From assembly GCA_030704615.1 (NCBI GenBank), contig CM060731.1, forward strand, positions 92,360,756-92,424,755: DNA of 64,000 bases, in the 5' to 3' direction. Below the pieces are notes generated by a model. That model did no database searches. It was not told where the DNA came from and saw nothing but the letters and a program-made list of their open reading frames with translations. The stretch comes from Takakia lepidozioides (Eukaryota; Streptophyta; Takakiopsida; Takakiales; Takakiaceae). Positions 1-10,440 of this stretch are shown piece by piece; position 1 is the first letter of the stretch, and every line of letters starts with the position of its first letter. Position numbers and translations under genes: made by a program.

Positions 1-150
1 GGCAGCAGCAGTATGTTCCTTTTGCTCACATCCTTATCTGCAAAGCTCAAGAGAATTCAAAGCACGTAGGGATCCTCACCTGGTCCCATCACAAGCCCCC
101 ACAAAAACCAATGGGTCAGTGAGGATTGTGGAACCCCAGGTGAATCATAG
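1..150. other. Left flank of element A
   Basis: Unique sequence before the 5' target duplication of element A. I see no gene or repeat in it. It should be contiguous with the sequence starting at 13,972 in the pre-insertion locus. Confidence 0.6.
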
Positions 151-155
151 ACCCC
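151..155. repeat. Target-site duplication, left (ACCCC)
   Basis: ACCCC directly precedes the TGTTAG start of the 5' LTR and is repeated at 13,967-13,971 directly after the GCGACA end of the 3' LTR. Five base pairs is the normal duplication length for Ty3/gypsy integrases. Confidence 0.85.
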
Positions 156-274
156 TGTTAGAGGACTGTCTGGGACTTAGACACTTATACGGGATCTGTA
201 GGGTACCCTTAATTTTTGCACAGACTGAGACCAAGAGCCTTAGGGGTGACAGCAGCGCACTTTAGAATGGGGTT

Positions 275-470
275 ACACAGCCCGTCACAGCTTCACACAG
301 CCCGACACAGCCCATCACAACCAACACAGCCCGTCATAGCCGACACAGCCACACAGCCAGTAATAGCCCGACACAGCCAAACACAGTCGCACAGCCAGTC
401 ACAGCCCGACACAGCCGGTCACAACCCGTCACAGTTTCACACAGCCAGTCACAGCTTGACACAGCTGTCA
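275..470 (+). repeat. Decamer minisatellite in the LTR (CACAGCCCGT-type)
   Basis: A run of 9-11 bp units such as CACAGCCCGT, CACAGCCAGT and CACAGCCAA. The same array is found in every LTR of the family (13,070-13,320; 16,145-16,270; 22,490-22,610 inverted; 28,360-28,590; 51,200-51,470 inverted) and its length differs between copies. The 3' LTR of copy A is ~36 bp longer here than its 5' LTR. Confidence 0.85.
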
Positions 471-1006
471 CGACCATAGGGAAAGGATAGCAGGACAGGG
501 AACGACTGTGGGGAACAACACCTGCGAAGGGAACATGTTAGTTCACGGACGACGGTTAGTGAGGGAAGCGGTTAAGAACAACGGGTAGGAAGATAAAAGG
601 AGGAGCAAGGACTGAAGGAGGACACTTCACGGGGAGACTACTTGGTCATGCATGAGAGGGGATCGGGCGGAGAGCAAGAACGGAAACAAAGATGGAGAGC
701 ACGGTGAAGGAGGAGAGATGATTAGTAGATGCTTGTTATATGCAAAGCTGTAGTGATATTGTAGAGCAGATTAGAGACACAATGGCTTCGGCCTGATACC
801 TGATAAATCATAATCTGATACTTATACGATACAATCACACTGTGTAGAGAGATCTGAGTGAAGCTGTGGAATGAATGATGAGTTGATGGAATCCGATAGA
901 TTGATGAAGCAAACTGATACTTAAATTATCACAAGTAAGGTAGCTAACATGAATGCGGAAAGGAAAACAAATAGGAAACACCCCCATGATACACTAGTTG
1001 TAGGTC

Positions 1007-1702
1007 ATGACTGATTGTTCTGAGCGGGCTGAGTACTTAGAGATTTCCAACTCTTCTATCTTGGAGTTTCCGCCTCGGATAGCGAAGGGATGGGTGAGTA
1101 AAAGCCGCGCGACATTTGGCGACCATACTGGGGAACTGAGTCATGAACAACCAGATGTGACAGGCATCTGGTGGGATCATGGTGGTTGGACCATTAAAGA
1201 ATTTGAAGTGAATCAAATTCCCTATGGAACGAAGGAAGAAAGATTGTCCAAACAATTCTTTCAAAGGTTCTTGGAATTGCCAGACGGTTGTAAAGAAAAT
1301 ATTCTTAAGCGAGTGCATGATGCTGATCCGGAATGGGGTCTGGAGAAAGGAGTGATAAAGATTTATCAGGTAGCCTGTAGAGGAAGAGCACGTTGGTTAC
1401 CAACGTTGGTTTATGTGATAGCATTGCTATCCATTAAGCGAGTAGAGTTTGAAGGCTGGGAAGAAAGAAAGGTGAATGTTTATACTCATATGCATGAAGA
1501 GCTTGTACTGGTAAAGAATTGGATTCCAAAGGATATTTTGTGGATCAAACTCACACCAAGAACAGCTTTTCAGACTTGTTTGCCATATGGTTATATGGTA
1601 ACGGAGACTTCAAGTATAACCAAGGGTGCATTGAAGCTTGAAAGAAACCCAGGCATATACGAGAGATATTACAGAAGAGAGTTTTGGTTATTGCCACATT
1701 AA
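1007..1702 (+). CDS. ORF0, unknown protein upstream of Gag, begins inside the LTR
   Basis: 231 codons, open throughout in copy A. The first ~36 codons lie in the LTR, the frame then reads through the primer-binding site, and the rest lies in the leader before Gag. The same protein is recognisable in copies B, C and D although frameshifted there, so it was a family gene. No known domain is recognised. It is rich in Trp, Glu and Lys, with no signal peptide or membrane segment and no zinc motif. Ogre-like plant elements also carry an ORF of unknown function before gag; equivalence is only positional. It ends 22 bp before the Gag start. A later start within the leader cannot be excluded. Confidence 0.6.
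   Translation: MTDCSERAEYLEISNSSILEFPPRIAKGWVSKSRATFGDHTGELSHEQPDVTGIWWDHGGWTIKEFEVNQIPYGTKEERLSKQFFQRFLELPDGCKENILKRVHDADPEWGLEKGVIKIYQVACRGRARWLPTLVYVIALLSIKRVEFEGWEERKVNVYTHMHEELVLVKNWIPKDILWIKLTPRTAFQTCLPYGYMVTETSSITKGALKLERNPGIYERYYRREFWLLPH
1094..1099 (+). promoter_or_regulatory. Candidate 5' splice donor in the leader (GG|GTGAGT)
   Basis: GGGTGAGTAAAAG closely matches the plant donor consensus and sits about 20 bp before the primer-binding site. It is kept in copy B (16,829-16,834) and in inverted LTR E, but is altered in copy C (GGGGAGT). It could join to an acceptor such as the AG ending at 8603, just before the extra-ORF start, to make a subgenomic RNA. This is a sequence match only. 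Confidence 0.35.
1117..1134 (+). other. Primer-binding site (minus-strand priming)
   Basis: TGGCGACCATACTGGGGA follows the LTR end after two bases. It begins TGG, as expected for pairing with a tRNA CCA end, and resembles in form the TGGCGCC...GGGGA sites of many plant Ty3/gypsy elements. It is identical in copies B (16,852), C (29,207) and D (50,524-50,541, minus). The tRNA is not identified. Confidence 0.8.
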
Positions 1703-1724
1703 AAAGAAATGAAAGACATGGGAC

Positions 1725-4700
1725 ATGAGTGATGAAAGAGAAGATAGACGCCAGAGATATTCAGTAAAAAGAGAAAGCTATCTGAAAGCTAATTATCCAT
1801 ATCTTTGGGAGAGAGGAATAGACATAGGGGAATCATCTGGACCTCTCACACCATTAAGATCAAAGAGTACATCACCCATACCAGAAGAACTAGAGTTGGA
1901 TACCACTCCTTCTGTTTCTTTGCAAGAAAGATTAAGGGAATTGGTACGAGAAGAAGATCAATCACGAGGTGAAAGATCTGAGGTACATCCCTGGATAAAA
2001 GATTTGACAGAAATCTTTGATAAGAGTTGGCATGGAACACCAAAAGCAGGAACTCCAGTTTCTGAAGCGGAAGGTGAAGAAGGAGGAGAGGATGTGGCAG
2101 AGCCAACGGAGAGTTCAGACTCTCCAACACCATTGCAGTTGAGTTACATGAGTGAAGAAGAAACCCAAGGACAGAACTTGGAGGATGAAAACAGGGAGAA
2201 GAAATTGGAAGAGTATGAAAAAATAGACCCAACAGCTGAGGTTGAGACTACAACCAGGACATCCCAACCCGTTGGACCTGGATCAAGTGGAGCACTTGGA
2301 TCACAGGCCAACGAAGGTGTCGGCTCAGGGGGATCAGGCGGGTGGCCTGGATCTGGCTCTGGGGGGACAGGGAGTGTGGGAAGTAGTGCAACTGAAGCTG
2401 GGAATACTATGAATATCGTGGGGCCAGTAGCAGGGAGTGCTCAAGGGCCACCACTTGGTGAAAAATCCACCACAAAAACAACAGGTCCTGAAGGACCAGC
2501 ACCAGCAAGGGTGCCAGCACCTGTCAGTGGGCAGAAGGTAGGGCCACAGATGGCGTTACAACCAACACGGGCAAAACCACCCTTTCCAATATATTCAGGG
2601 AAAGGGGATCCCGATGTACACATTAGCCAATTTGAGCACATGTGTATAGTGAACAATGAAAATGGCGATGATGCCAAGATGAGATTGTTTCCTCGATCAC
2701 TTATCCAGAAAACAAGTGAATGGTATGCAAGATTCCCTGATAATCATTTCCTAACCTGGAATGGCTTGAATACAGCATTTCGAAATAGGTTTAGGACAAG
2801 TAAAACTGAGGATGAAGTGTATGGAAGTTTACAATAGTTAAAGCAAAAGAAGCATGAAACTGTTGAGGAGTATATGGAAAAGATGGAATTGATGATGAAA
2901 AAGTTGGCTGCAGTACCAGCACCCGGTTTACAGAAGATTTGGTTTGTGAGTGGACTAAGACCAGAGTTGCAAAAGAAAGTGGATATGTTACCCCATAATA
3001 CAGTGGAGGAGGCATTTGAAACTGCAAACAGAATTGAGCAATTGGGAATGCTCAGGAGAGAGAAAAGGGATGATGAGGACTCTGAGGATGAGTCAGATGA
3101 AGAAGAAGAGCAAGAACTAAAAAGGAAGAGTAAGAGAAAGGAGAAGTTGAAGAGGGATAACTATGAAAAAAGATTGGAAGAAATCCTGAAGAAGTATGCC
3201 ACAGAGGCTGCAACACATTGGAGGAAGGGTGTTTGGTGTGCAAAGTGCCAGAATGAAGGCCATACCACCGCAGAATGCCACATGAAGGAGAAACATTGTA
3301 CTATCTGTAAAATGGATAACCATTCTACTGAGAATTGTTACTACAACAGAAGGACAGCTGTAAGAGAACCTAGGCAAGTAAGGGTGCATCAGGTGCAACC
3401 CCAGCCAAGAAGAAACAATGATCAGGACCGCTATGGTAGGTCTGGTGGTTATAACAATGGCATGGAAGGGAGAGGTAATTCAAGAGGGAATTACCAAGGA
3501 AATTCCAGAGGCAACTATCAGGGTAATCCAAGGGGGAATTACCAGCCCGAGAATCAGGATTACAGAAATAATCCAAGAACAGACCAAGGGCGAGGACCCA
3601 ATGGTGAAGAACTATGTTACTATTGTAATCAGCCAGGACATCGCAGGGCAGCCTGTTCATTCTGGATAAGACACCAGAATGAGATGAGAGCTCCTGTGAA
3701 TGAGGGCCTAGTGGTGGCAGCTCACATGGTTAGGCCATGTGTTGTACCAGAAGTAAGTACAATGATAGTAACCAGAAGCAAAGCCAAACTAATACCTCCA
3801 CTAGCTGAGGAAGATGATGATAATGAAGATGGCAGTGATATGCCTGAAGATGAAGAGACTTGGAAAGATGAGAAGGAACTGCACAAGGAAGTGGCAGATA
3901 CCATAAGGGAAATGCAAAAGAGTACTGATATTCCTGTGGCAGATTCCTCTGATTCTGATGGAGAAGAAGAAGGGAGTGAGGATGAAAGAAAGAAAGAAGA
4001 TGCAGGCATGCAAAGTAATGAAGAGACTTTGGCTGAAGTAATATGCCAGACCAAAGCAGAGATTACCATTGGACAGCTATTGGCTGTGGCACCTTATTGT
4101 AGGCACAGGCTGTATCAAGCAATCAATTGAATTGCCCAAGAGACAGGAAACACAGACCTGAACAGCAAGGTGACCAGTTATAATGTGAAGTCGGAAGGGC
4201 GAGAAACAGTCATGGACTTTGATGATTCTATGCCAGTAATCCAATTGAGAATTGGAAGCACAGAACTAACTGATGTACAGATAGATGGAGGTTTTGGAGT
4301 AAATATCATGACAGACCAATTAAGGAAGAAGCTTGGTCTAAGTAACATGAAACCAGCCCCATTTACAGTAACAATGGCAGATCAAAGAAGTGTACAGCCA
4401 TTGGGATTAATAAGAGGAGTTAAGATACAGATACAGAAGATGATCTTTATGATCACAGTAACTGTGTTGAAGATGGATGAAGTCATGGAGGCTTACTCCT
4501 TATTATTGGGACGTCCGTGGCTGAAACAGGCCAGGGTATTCCATGACTGGAATTCTCAGTTACTAACCATGCATAATGGGATACACGAGATACAAATTAC
4601 CACAAAGAAATCTAGTAGATTACCTGCTACGAGAAGACCTCGAGGAGTCAGAGAGTATGACTGGAAAGGAGGACTGGATGAGGAGCAGGAAGCTACCCTA

Positions 4701-6116
4701 TTTGCTGCACACCCAGAGTGGGAGCAGGTTGCAGAGATGCGGCTGGAAAGCCTAAGTTGTTTAAGAGGTATCTGTTGTGGTGTAGTGACAGCAACACCAA
4801 CTGAAGAGGAAACCAGCAGTTACCCATCACATTTCTATGAAGAAAGAGAAGGAGAAATGGAAATCCTAGAGGAACCAGCCACTGTGAGCTTACAGGATGA
4901 AGTGGTGACTGGTTGGACAATCACAGCTGATGAGCAGGTGAGGGAAGTGAATGTGGGAACTAAAGAGGAACCGAGGATGGTGAAAGTAGGAGCTGATTTG
5001 GAGCCGGAATTCTTTGAAGAAGCTAAAAGCTTGTTCATCAAATACAGAGATGTATTTGCTTGGAGCTATGAAGATCTAAAAGGGATACCACCTGAAGTCT
5101 GTCAGCATAAGATTGAACTGGAACCAGGGTCAGTACCAATCAAGCAGGCGAGGTATAGAATGAATCCCAACTACGCACAGAAGGTTGGAGAAGAGATAAA
5201 GAAGTTGGCTGAGGCTAAGTTTATATACCCAATAGAGTATACAACTTGGTTGTCACCCATTGTTATAGTTCCCAAGAAGAATGGTAAACTAAGAGTATGT
5301 GTGAACTACAAGAAGCTGAATGCTTGTACGAAGAAAGATCCTTTCCCTTTGCCATTCACGGAAGTAGTATTGGACACTGTGGCAGGCCATGAGATGTACT
5401 CATTCATGGATGGGTTCAGTGGTTATAATCAAGTGCAAGTGGCAGAAGAAGATCAAGGAAAGACAGCTTTCATCACAGACTGGGGTGCTTATGCATACAA
5501 AGTCATGCCCTTTGGACTTTGTAATGCACCAGCAACCTTTCAGAGAGTAATAAGTGAATCTTTTCATGAGTATCTGGATGATTTCATGCAGGTGTTCTTG
5601 GATGATTTCAGTGTGTACAGCTCTAAGAATGAGCACTTGCATAAATTGGAGTTATGTCTGACCAGATGTAGGATGAGAGGTCTGGGCTTGAATCCAGAGA
5701 AGTGTACTTTCTGTGTGAATTCAGGGGTGCTTCTGGGACACATTGTGTGTAAGAAGGGACTTCTTGTGGATCCCAGGAAGACAGAGTCAATTAAAGCCTC
5801 TCCACCACCAGTGAATGTTAAGAGTTTAAGGAGATTCCTTGGGCAAACCAGTTATTACAGAAGATTTGTCAAAAGGTATGCACAAATAGCAGCACCATTG
5901 AGCAAGCTTCTGAAGAAAGATGCAGTGTTTGCCTGGACAGCTGAATGTCAACAGGCGTTTGAGGAACTTACACTGTCAGTAACAACTACACCTGTGCTGA
6001 TTAACCCTCACTGGCATGTAGTATTTCATGTTCACTGCGATGCATCAGGAGAAGCTGGGAGCGGTGTTAGCCCAGAATGTTACAGGAAATATAGATTCAC
6101 CTGTGTACTATGCTAG
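1725..6116 (+). pseudogene. gag-pol: Gag-protease-reverse transcriptase polyprotein of copy A (broken)
   Basis: One continuous frame, broken by TAG at 2835-2837 and TGA at 4128-4130; other copies have CAG and CGA there. Gag: acidic Ser/Gly-rich N-part, capsid-like region around 2570-3060, then three CCHC zinc knuckles (CAKC, CTIC and CYYC, all CX2CX4HX4C) at about 3237-3660 with an Asn/Gly/Arg-rich stretch between. Protease: I-D-G-G-F at about 4281-4295, whereas other copies have D-G-G-S. Reverse transcriptase: about 5150-5650, with the catalytic FLDD at 5595-5606. A 2-bp loss near 6054 moves the frame at the start of RNase H. These enzymes copy the element RNA inside virus-like particles. 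Copy A cannot make a full polyprotein without readthrough. Confidence 0.9.
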
Positions 6117-6408
6117 CAGATTGATGAACAGTGCTGAATGGAACTATAGCACAACTGAAAGAGAAGCACTGGCAATGATTTATGCAGTCAAGAAATTCAG
6201 GCATTACCTATTGGGAAGAAAGTTTATGTTTTATGTGGATCACCAGGCTCTGATATATCTGGTGAACAAACCTTTGATAAGTGGAAGGATAGCGAGGTGG
6301 TTAATAATCTTGCATGAGTTTGAGTTCGAGGTTATTTACAAGCCTGGCCGTTTGCATCTTGTAGCAGATCATTTGTCACGACTAACAACAGGAGAGGCCG
6401 CCACATGA
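6028..6408 (+). pseudogene. pol: RNase H region of copy A
   Basis: Continues Pol in a new frame after the 2-bp loss. It shows the Ty3/gypsy RNase H landmarks TEREALA near 6155 and DHQAL near 6238, ending VADHLSR near 6361-6381. This activity removes the RNA strand after copying. The frame ends at a TGA (6406-6408) where other copies have GGA, and the next ~70 bp contain a small duplication (AGTGCAAGGA repeated) that shifts the frame into the integrase region. Confidence 0.85.
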
Positions 6409-6460
6409 GTGGACGATCAGTTACCTGATGCGAGTTTATTTATAATGGAGGTGCAAGGAA

Positions 6461-7297
6461 GTGCAAGGAAGTGCAGATGAATGGTTAGATTGGCAGTGGC
6501 CAATCAGATACTACCTTACTCGAGGTCAATGCCCACCTAGTTATGGTAAGGAGCAGAGGAAGAGAATCGCTATCAAAGCTTTACCTTATACTATGGTAGG
6601 AAGCAGAATGTATAAGCTAGGACCTGATGGAGTACTAAAACGATGCTTGTACCACCATGAAGTAAATAAAGTTTTGGAGGAAGTTCATAAAGGAGTGGCT
6701 GGAGGTCATTTTGGAGAAGAGACTACCAGTAGGAAGATACTACTCGCAGGTTACTGGTGGCCTACTTTGTTCAAAGATGTACACGGGTATTGTCAGAGTT
6801 GTGATGAATGTCAGAGGCTAGGACCTTTGCAGAGATCTTGAAGGATGGCCTTGCATCCTACAATGCCTACGGAACCATTTCAGAAATGGGGACTAGACTT
6901 TGTTGGACCGATTAACCCACCAGCCAAGAATACACGGAACAGGTACATAATTACAGCCACTGATTATACTACGAAGTGGGTGGAAGCTAAAGCTTTGAGG
7001 GACAACACAGCCAAGTCCACAGCAAGGTTCCTGTATGAGAACATACTTACACGATTTGGCTGTCCCTTGGAATTTATAGCTGATCAGGGAAGTCACTTCA
7101 TTAATGAGACCATTGAATTATTGACTAAAGAGTTCATGATTGTGCATAAGAAGAGTACAACATATTACCCACAGGGTAATGGGCAGGCAAAGGCTACCAA
7201 CAAAATACTATGTACTATCTTGACTAAGATAGTCAATGCAAACAGAACGGATTGGGATACAAAGCTGCTGACAGCTTTGTGGTCATACAGGACTTGA
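6461..7297 (+). pseudogene. int: Integrase zinc domain and catalytic core of copy A (catalytic Glu changed to Lys)
   Basis: The HHCC zinc domain runs from about 6650 (HHEVNK) to 6810 (CQSCDEC). The core has Asp at 6896-6898 and Asp at 7082-7084, spaced as in the D,D35E family. At the third catalytic position (7190-7192) the codon is AAG (Lys) instead of the GAG (Glu) of copies B and C. Two TGA codons (6838-6840 and 7295-7297) interrupt it; both are shared with copy B at the same places. Integrase inserts the DNA copy into the genome. This one should be inactive twice over, so copy A must have been mobilised by an enzyme from another copy or damaged after insertion. Confidence 0.9.
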
Positions 7298-7864
7298 TAT
7301 AAAGTCACCACTAAGTATACACCATTCCAATTAGTTTATGGTATGGAAGCCTTACTTCCAGTGGAATTCCTATTACCTACCATGAGAACGGAGTGGGGAA
7401 AGAGAATGGAATTGCAAGATTCCATTAAGGTCAGGAAACATGAATTATACCATGTGGAAGAAGTACGTGCTGATGCGGCTGATAATATGACCAGAATTCA
7501 GATGAAGAGGAAGGAACAGTTTGACGAAAACAAGTTAAAAATTTTTAAGACGGGAGATTTGGTTCTATGGTTGCAGAAGAAGGGAAAAATTAAAGCTTCT
7601 AAGCTTAAATCACCATGGAAAGGACCTTATGTCATACAAAAGATGTATGATAACAACACCGCCATGTTACAAACCATTAACAAAGAAATGCTGGGAAGAG
7701 TCAATGCCAATAAGTTAAAGGGATACAGTGGTATCCATGACAAACCATTGCAACATGATTTACATGTTGAAATGCAAGAGCAGTCACGGGCTGCGCCAGT
7801 GTTACCAATGGAGTATGGAGCACTTGTCGCTAGGCCAAGCATATATGACCAGGGCGGGCAGAAC

Positions 7865-8110
7865 AAGCGTGACACAGCCTATCACAGCCCATCAAGGCGA
7901 AACACAGCCTATCACAGTCCATCACAACGTGACACAGCCTATCACAGCCCATCAAGGCAAAACACAGCCTATCATAGTCCATCACAACGTGACACAGCCT
8001 ATCACAGCCCAGCACGGCGCAACACAGCCTATCACAACCTACCACCGCGTGTCACAGCCTATCACAGCGTACCACAGTATGACACAGCCTGTCACAGCTC
8101 AACACAGCCT
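7865..8110 (+). repeat. 30-bp tandem repeat encoding a decapeptide (TAYHSPSxxx)
   Basis: Eight or so 30-bp units, each three decamers of the CACAGCCTAT, CACAGCCCAT and CAAGGCGAAA type, so the translated repeat is ten residues long. It is the same decamer vocabulary as the LTR minisatellite. Equivalent arrays lie at 27,175-27,330 (B), 35,850-36,065 (C) and 43,625-43,835 (D, minus). Confidence 0.85.
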
Positions 8111-8416
8111 ACTAGGGTTACACGATCCATAGAATCAGTGACAGGTGGACGCCCAATAACTTTAGGAAAATGGCCGACGGAAGAAAGGACGGAAACTAGT
8201 TTAAAAATAGACACGTGGAAGTCAGGGCGCGACACACAGCTGAGAAGGAAGTGCAAGAACAGGTGTCATCAAGAAAGAGGACAAAGATGGCCGTCAAAGT
8301 ACCTACTTAGTGCATCAATTCGGATGAATGGCGGGCCCATTAATGAATACGGAAAAAGGGGAACGGAACAAACAATAAGTACAGAAAAACGAAATTCTTC
8401 TCACATGTGTGATCCT

Positions 8417-8445
8417 AGTGGACTATCCAGTAGGGAAAGTCCACT
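8417..8445 (+). repeat. Conserved stem-loop between Pol tail and extra ORF
   Basis: AGTGGACTATCC and GGAAAGTCCACT can pair with one internal mismatch around a short loop. Copy B has the perfect stem AGTGGACATTCC / GGAATGTCCACT at 27,682-27,710, where an A-T pair replaces the T-A pair of copies A, C and D. Also at 36,349-36,377 (C) and 43,324-43,352 (D). It overlaps the CCHC codons of the tail. Confidence 0.55.
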
Positions 8446-8605
8446 AAAGAAAATGAAATCTAAAATCCAGTCATAGCAGTTACGGCCAATAGAAAGCCAG
8501 AGAAAGGATCAAGAAATTGGAGGGAAATTAAGCGCAAGAGGCGGCGTCGTTCTGAGTAACGGGCGTCTCGACGGGACAAACCATCAATGCTATAGCTTTG
8601 AAGCT

Positions 8606-10440
8606 ATGGAGGAACTAACAGACTATACGCTCGCAATATTACTTATGCAGTGGTATAGGGACAAAACAACAGAGCGGATCTTTTCTCTTGAGCGATGCTT
8701 GCAAGCCCCGCAGGCTTACAAGAAATTACCCATAGCTTTTTGTGGCAACCATACGTTTATGCTTTGTGCACTACAGGCATTTCTTCAATTGTTACAACCA
8801 AAATAGTTCTGTGGGTCTAGAATGAAGAGAGTGAGAGGAATGGAGGAAATCAGGGTGAAGAGCACCACAATTCTGCAGAAACAAACAATTGCTACCCCAC
8901 AGGCGATGCAGATATTGAAGGAGCTGAGATTGCAAGGATTGCAAAGCAAAGATTGGACATTGCACCATAGACAGTACATGTTACAATTCTTACAGAACTT
9001 TGAGCCAAGGACAGGAGCAACAACGGTGAAGGGAGTTGAATTAGTAATTACTCCCCTATACCTACAGCAATTGTTTCGATTGCCAGCAGGCCAGGTGCAT
9101 GTGGAGGAGCACAGGGCAAGACTGCAAATGGGGGACTTATTCAAGAAGGGAGTTTCTTTAAAACTCGGGGTTATGCTTGTACCAAGGCCGTGTACCCAGG
9201 GCTTAAGGAGGTAGGCCAGGTATTGAACGTTCTGTTTTCCATGAAACAGAACCAACAGTATTTGAGCAGATCCTTCACAGAGGAAATACTCAAAGCCCTG
9301 AGAGGAGAAGAGATAGAATGGGCGGACATAATGTACAACGCACTGGTAGAGGAGATGAAAAGATTACAGGGTACTGCCGCAAAGTCTCCTATCATAGTGT
9401 CTGGCCCAATCATTGCTCAAATAATTCTTGATTCTGGCATCCTTGATGCTCGAGAAAGAAAGGAGATGGGAGTGTTTGAGCCAGAAACCACTGCAATGGA
9501 AGAGCAAGGCTCTTCACACAGTGAGGGTGGAATGGCAGGACAACACGAGAATAAGAGACAGAGGCGCGGAAAGACTGTAGTGGCGGATCCACTGGCTTCA
9601 AGGAATCCGCATGATAATGTTTCCCAAGTTTTTGTGCAGGAAGGGGCACAGCAGCACAGAGAACTGCTATTACTAGAAGCATGACCTTCAGAGAGGGAAG
9701 AGGAAGTTACTTCAGTATCACAGCCATCACAGCCAGATGATCGGCTTGTCACAAGGTTACGAGTTGTCCATGCAGCTCAACCAGAAATAATTGATTTGGA
9801 AAAAGAAGGGTTAGATATTCCAACTACAGAACAGATAGTGGCAGAAATTGAGAAGGGGGACCTTCTCTATGAATATTCTGGTCTGGTCAAGGAGACAGAG
9901 ATTCCAGAGGTGCAACAGTTGCCCAAGGGAAATCCTGAGGTGCATATAATACACACACCTGTGTCGGAGGTACCACAGGTAGAATGTCAAGACACTGCAG
10001 CACCAATGATGGATGAAGTAATTCAGGAAGAAAATCCGGTGGGACAATGGCCTGAGTGGTTCGTGAGACATCACGCGGTTGAGGATCTGGAGGAACAGCA
10101 GCAACCTCACCATGATGACCCTCAACAGGCAATGCTGATGAGTTCCATAAGCAGGACACTTAATTTGTTGGGGACTTATGTCAAATCCCATGTTCCAACT
10201 ACCCAATTGACAGCCTTGAGAGAGGAACTCAGGAAGGAGTTTGAGGCTCGACTAGCCACTGAGTGTGCAAACAAGGTCGATGAGGAGGTCACTCTCAAGA
10301 TGCAGCAAGACTTGGAGAATACAGAAGCGGCTTTGCAATTGGCCAAGGAACAATTGATTGAGGCAGGCCTCGTGCAAGACCAGTTGCACGAAGCACATAA
10401 GCAACAGCTATACCAAATGCAGGTGCAGCATGAAAGCAAT
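8606..10440 (+). pseudogene. Extra ORF (aORF) of copy A, N-terminal part
   Basis: Starts MEELTDYTLA; the same start context (AGCTATGGAGG or AGCTATGGCGG) is used in B, C and D. The layout of a globular region followed by a motif run SFTEEILKALRG...ADIMYNALVEEM resembles the putative plant transposon/retrotransposon-associated domain of Athila-like elements (Pfam PF20167 type); this is judged by eye. Then come an acidic Pro-rich linker and the start of a coiled coil (LREELRKEFEARLATE near 10,215). Breaks: TAG at 8804 (CAG in C), a frameshift near 9140-9190, TGA at 9682 (GGA in D). No signal peptide or membrane helix is seen, so it is not an obvious envelope protein. Confidence 0.7.

Larger units (their letters stand above)
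156..1114 (+). repeat. 5' LTR of copy A
   Basis: Starts TGTTAGAGGACTG and ends GCGCGACA (TG...CA). The same ends recur at 28,240 and, inverted, at 51,591. It holds a decamer minisatellite at about 275-470, and its last ~108 bp contain the start codon of ORF0 (1007) and a good splice-donor match (1094-1099). Over the shared part it is nearly identical to the 3' LTR at 13,061-13,966, apart from array length and scattered single differences such as CCTCGG versus CCGCGG close to the end. Confidence 0.9.
7343..8476 (+). pseudogene. int: Integrase C-terminal domain with decapeptide-repeat tail, copy A
   Basis: Resumes after the TGA at 7295. It contains the post-core segment (YGMEALLPVEF at 7338 onward) and the SH3-like DNA-binding part GDLVLWLQKK near 7555 to NTAMLQT near 7675. 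It then runs into a low-complexity tail of TAYHSPSRRN-like decapeptides (7865-8110), and a basic segment ends at 8474. The tail is unusual for an integrase. It is shared by B, C and D, and in B it ends with an intact CCHC motif that is eroded here (HMCDPSGL). Confidence 0.8.

Noticed and set aside
7830-8045. Minus-strand cysteine-rich repeat protein (GCDRLCHVVM-like)
   Set aside because: It is the antisense reading of the decapeptide repeat; open only because the 30-bp repeat lacks stops in that frame.
1725-9684. Premature stops being corrected by RNA editing
   Set aside because: Stop-removing U-to-C editing is known from plant organelles, not nuclear retrotransposon transcripts, and the stops here coexist with frameshifts that editing cannot repair.
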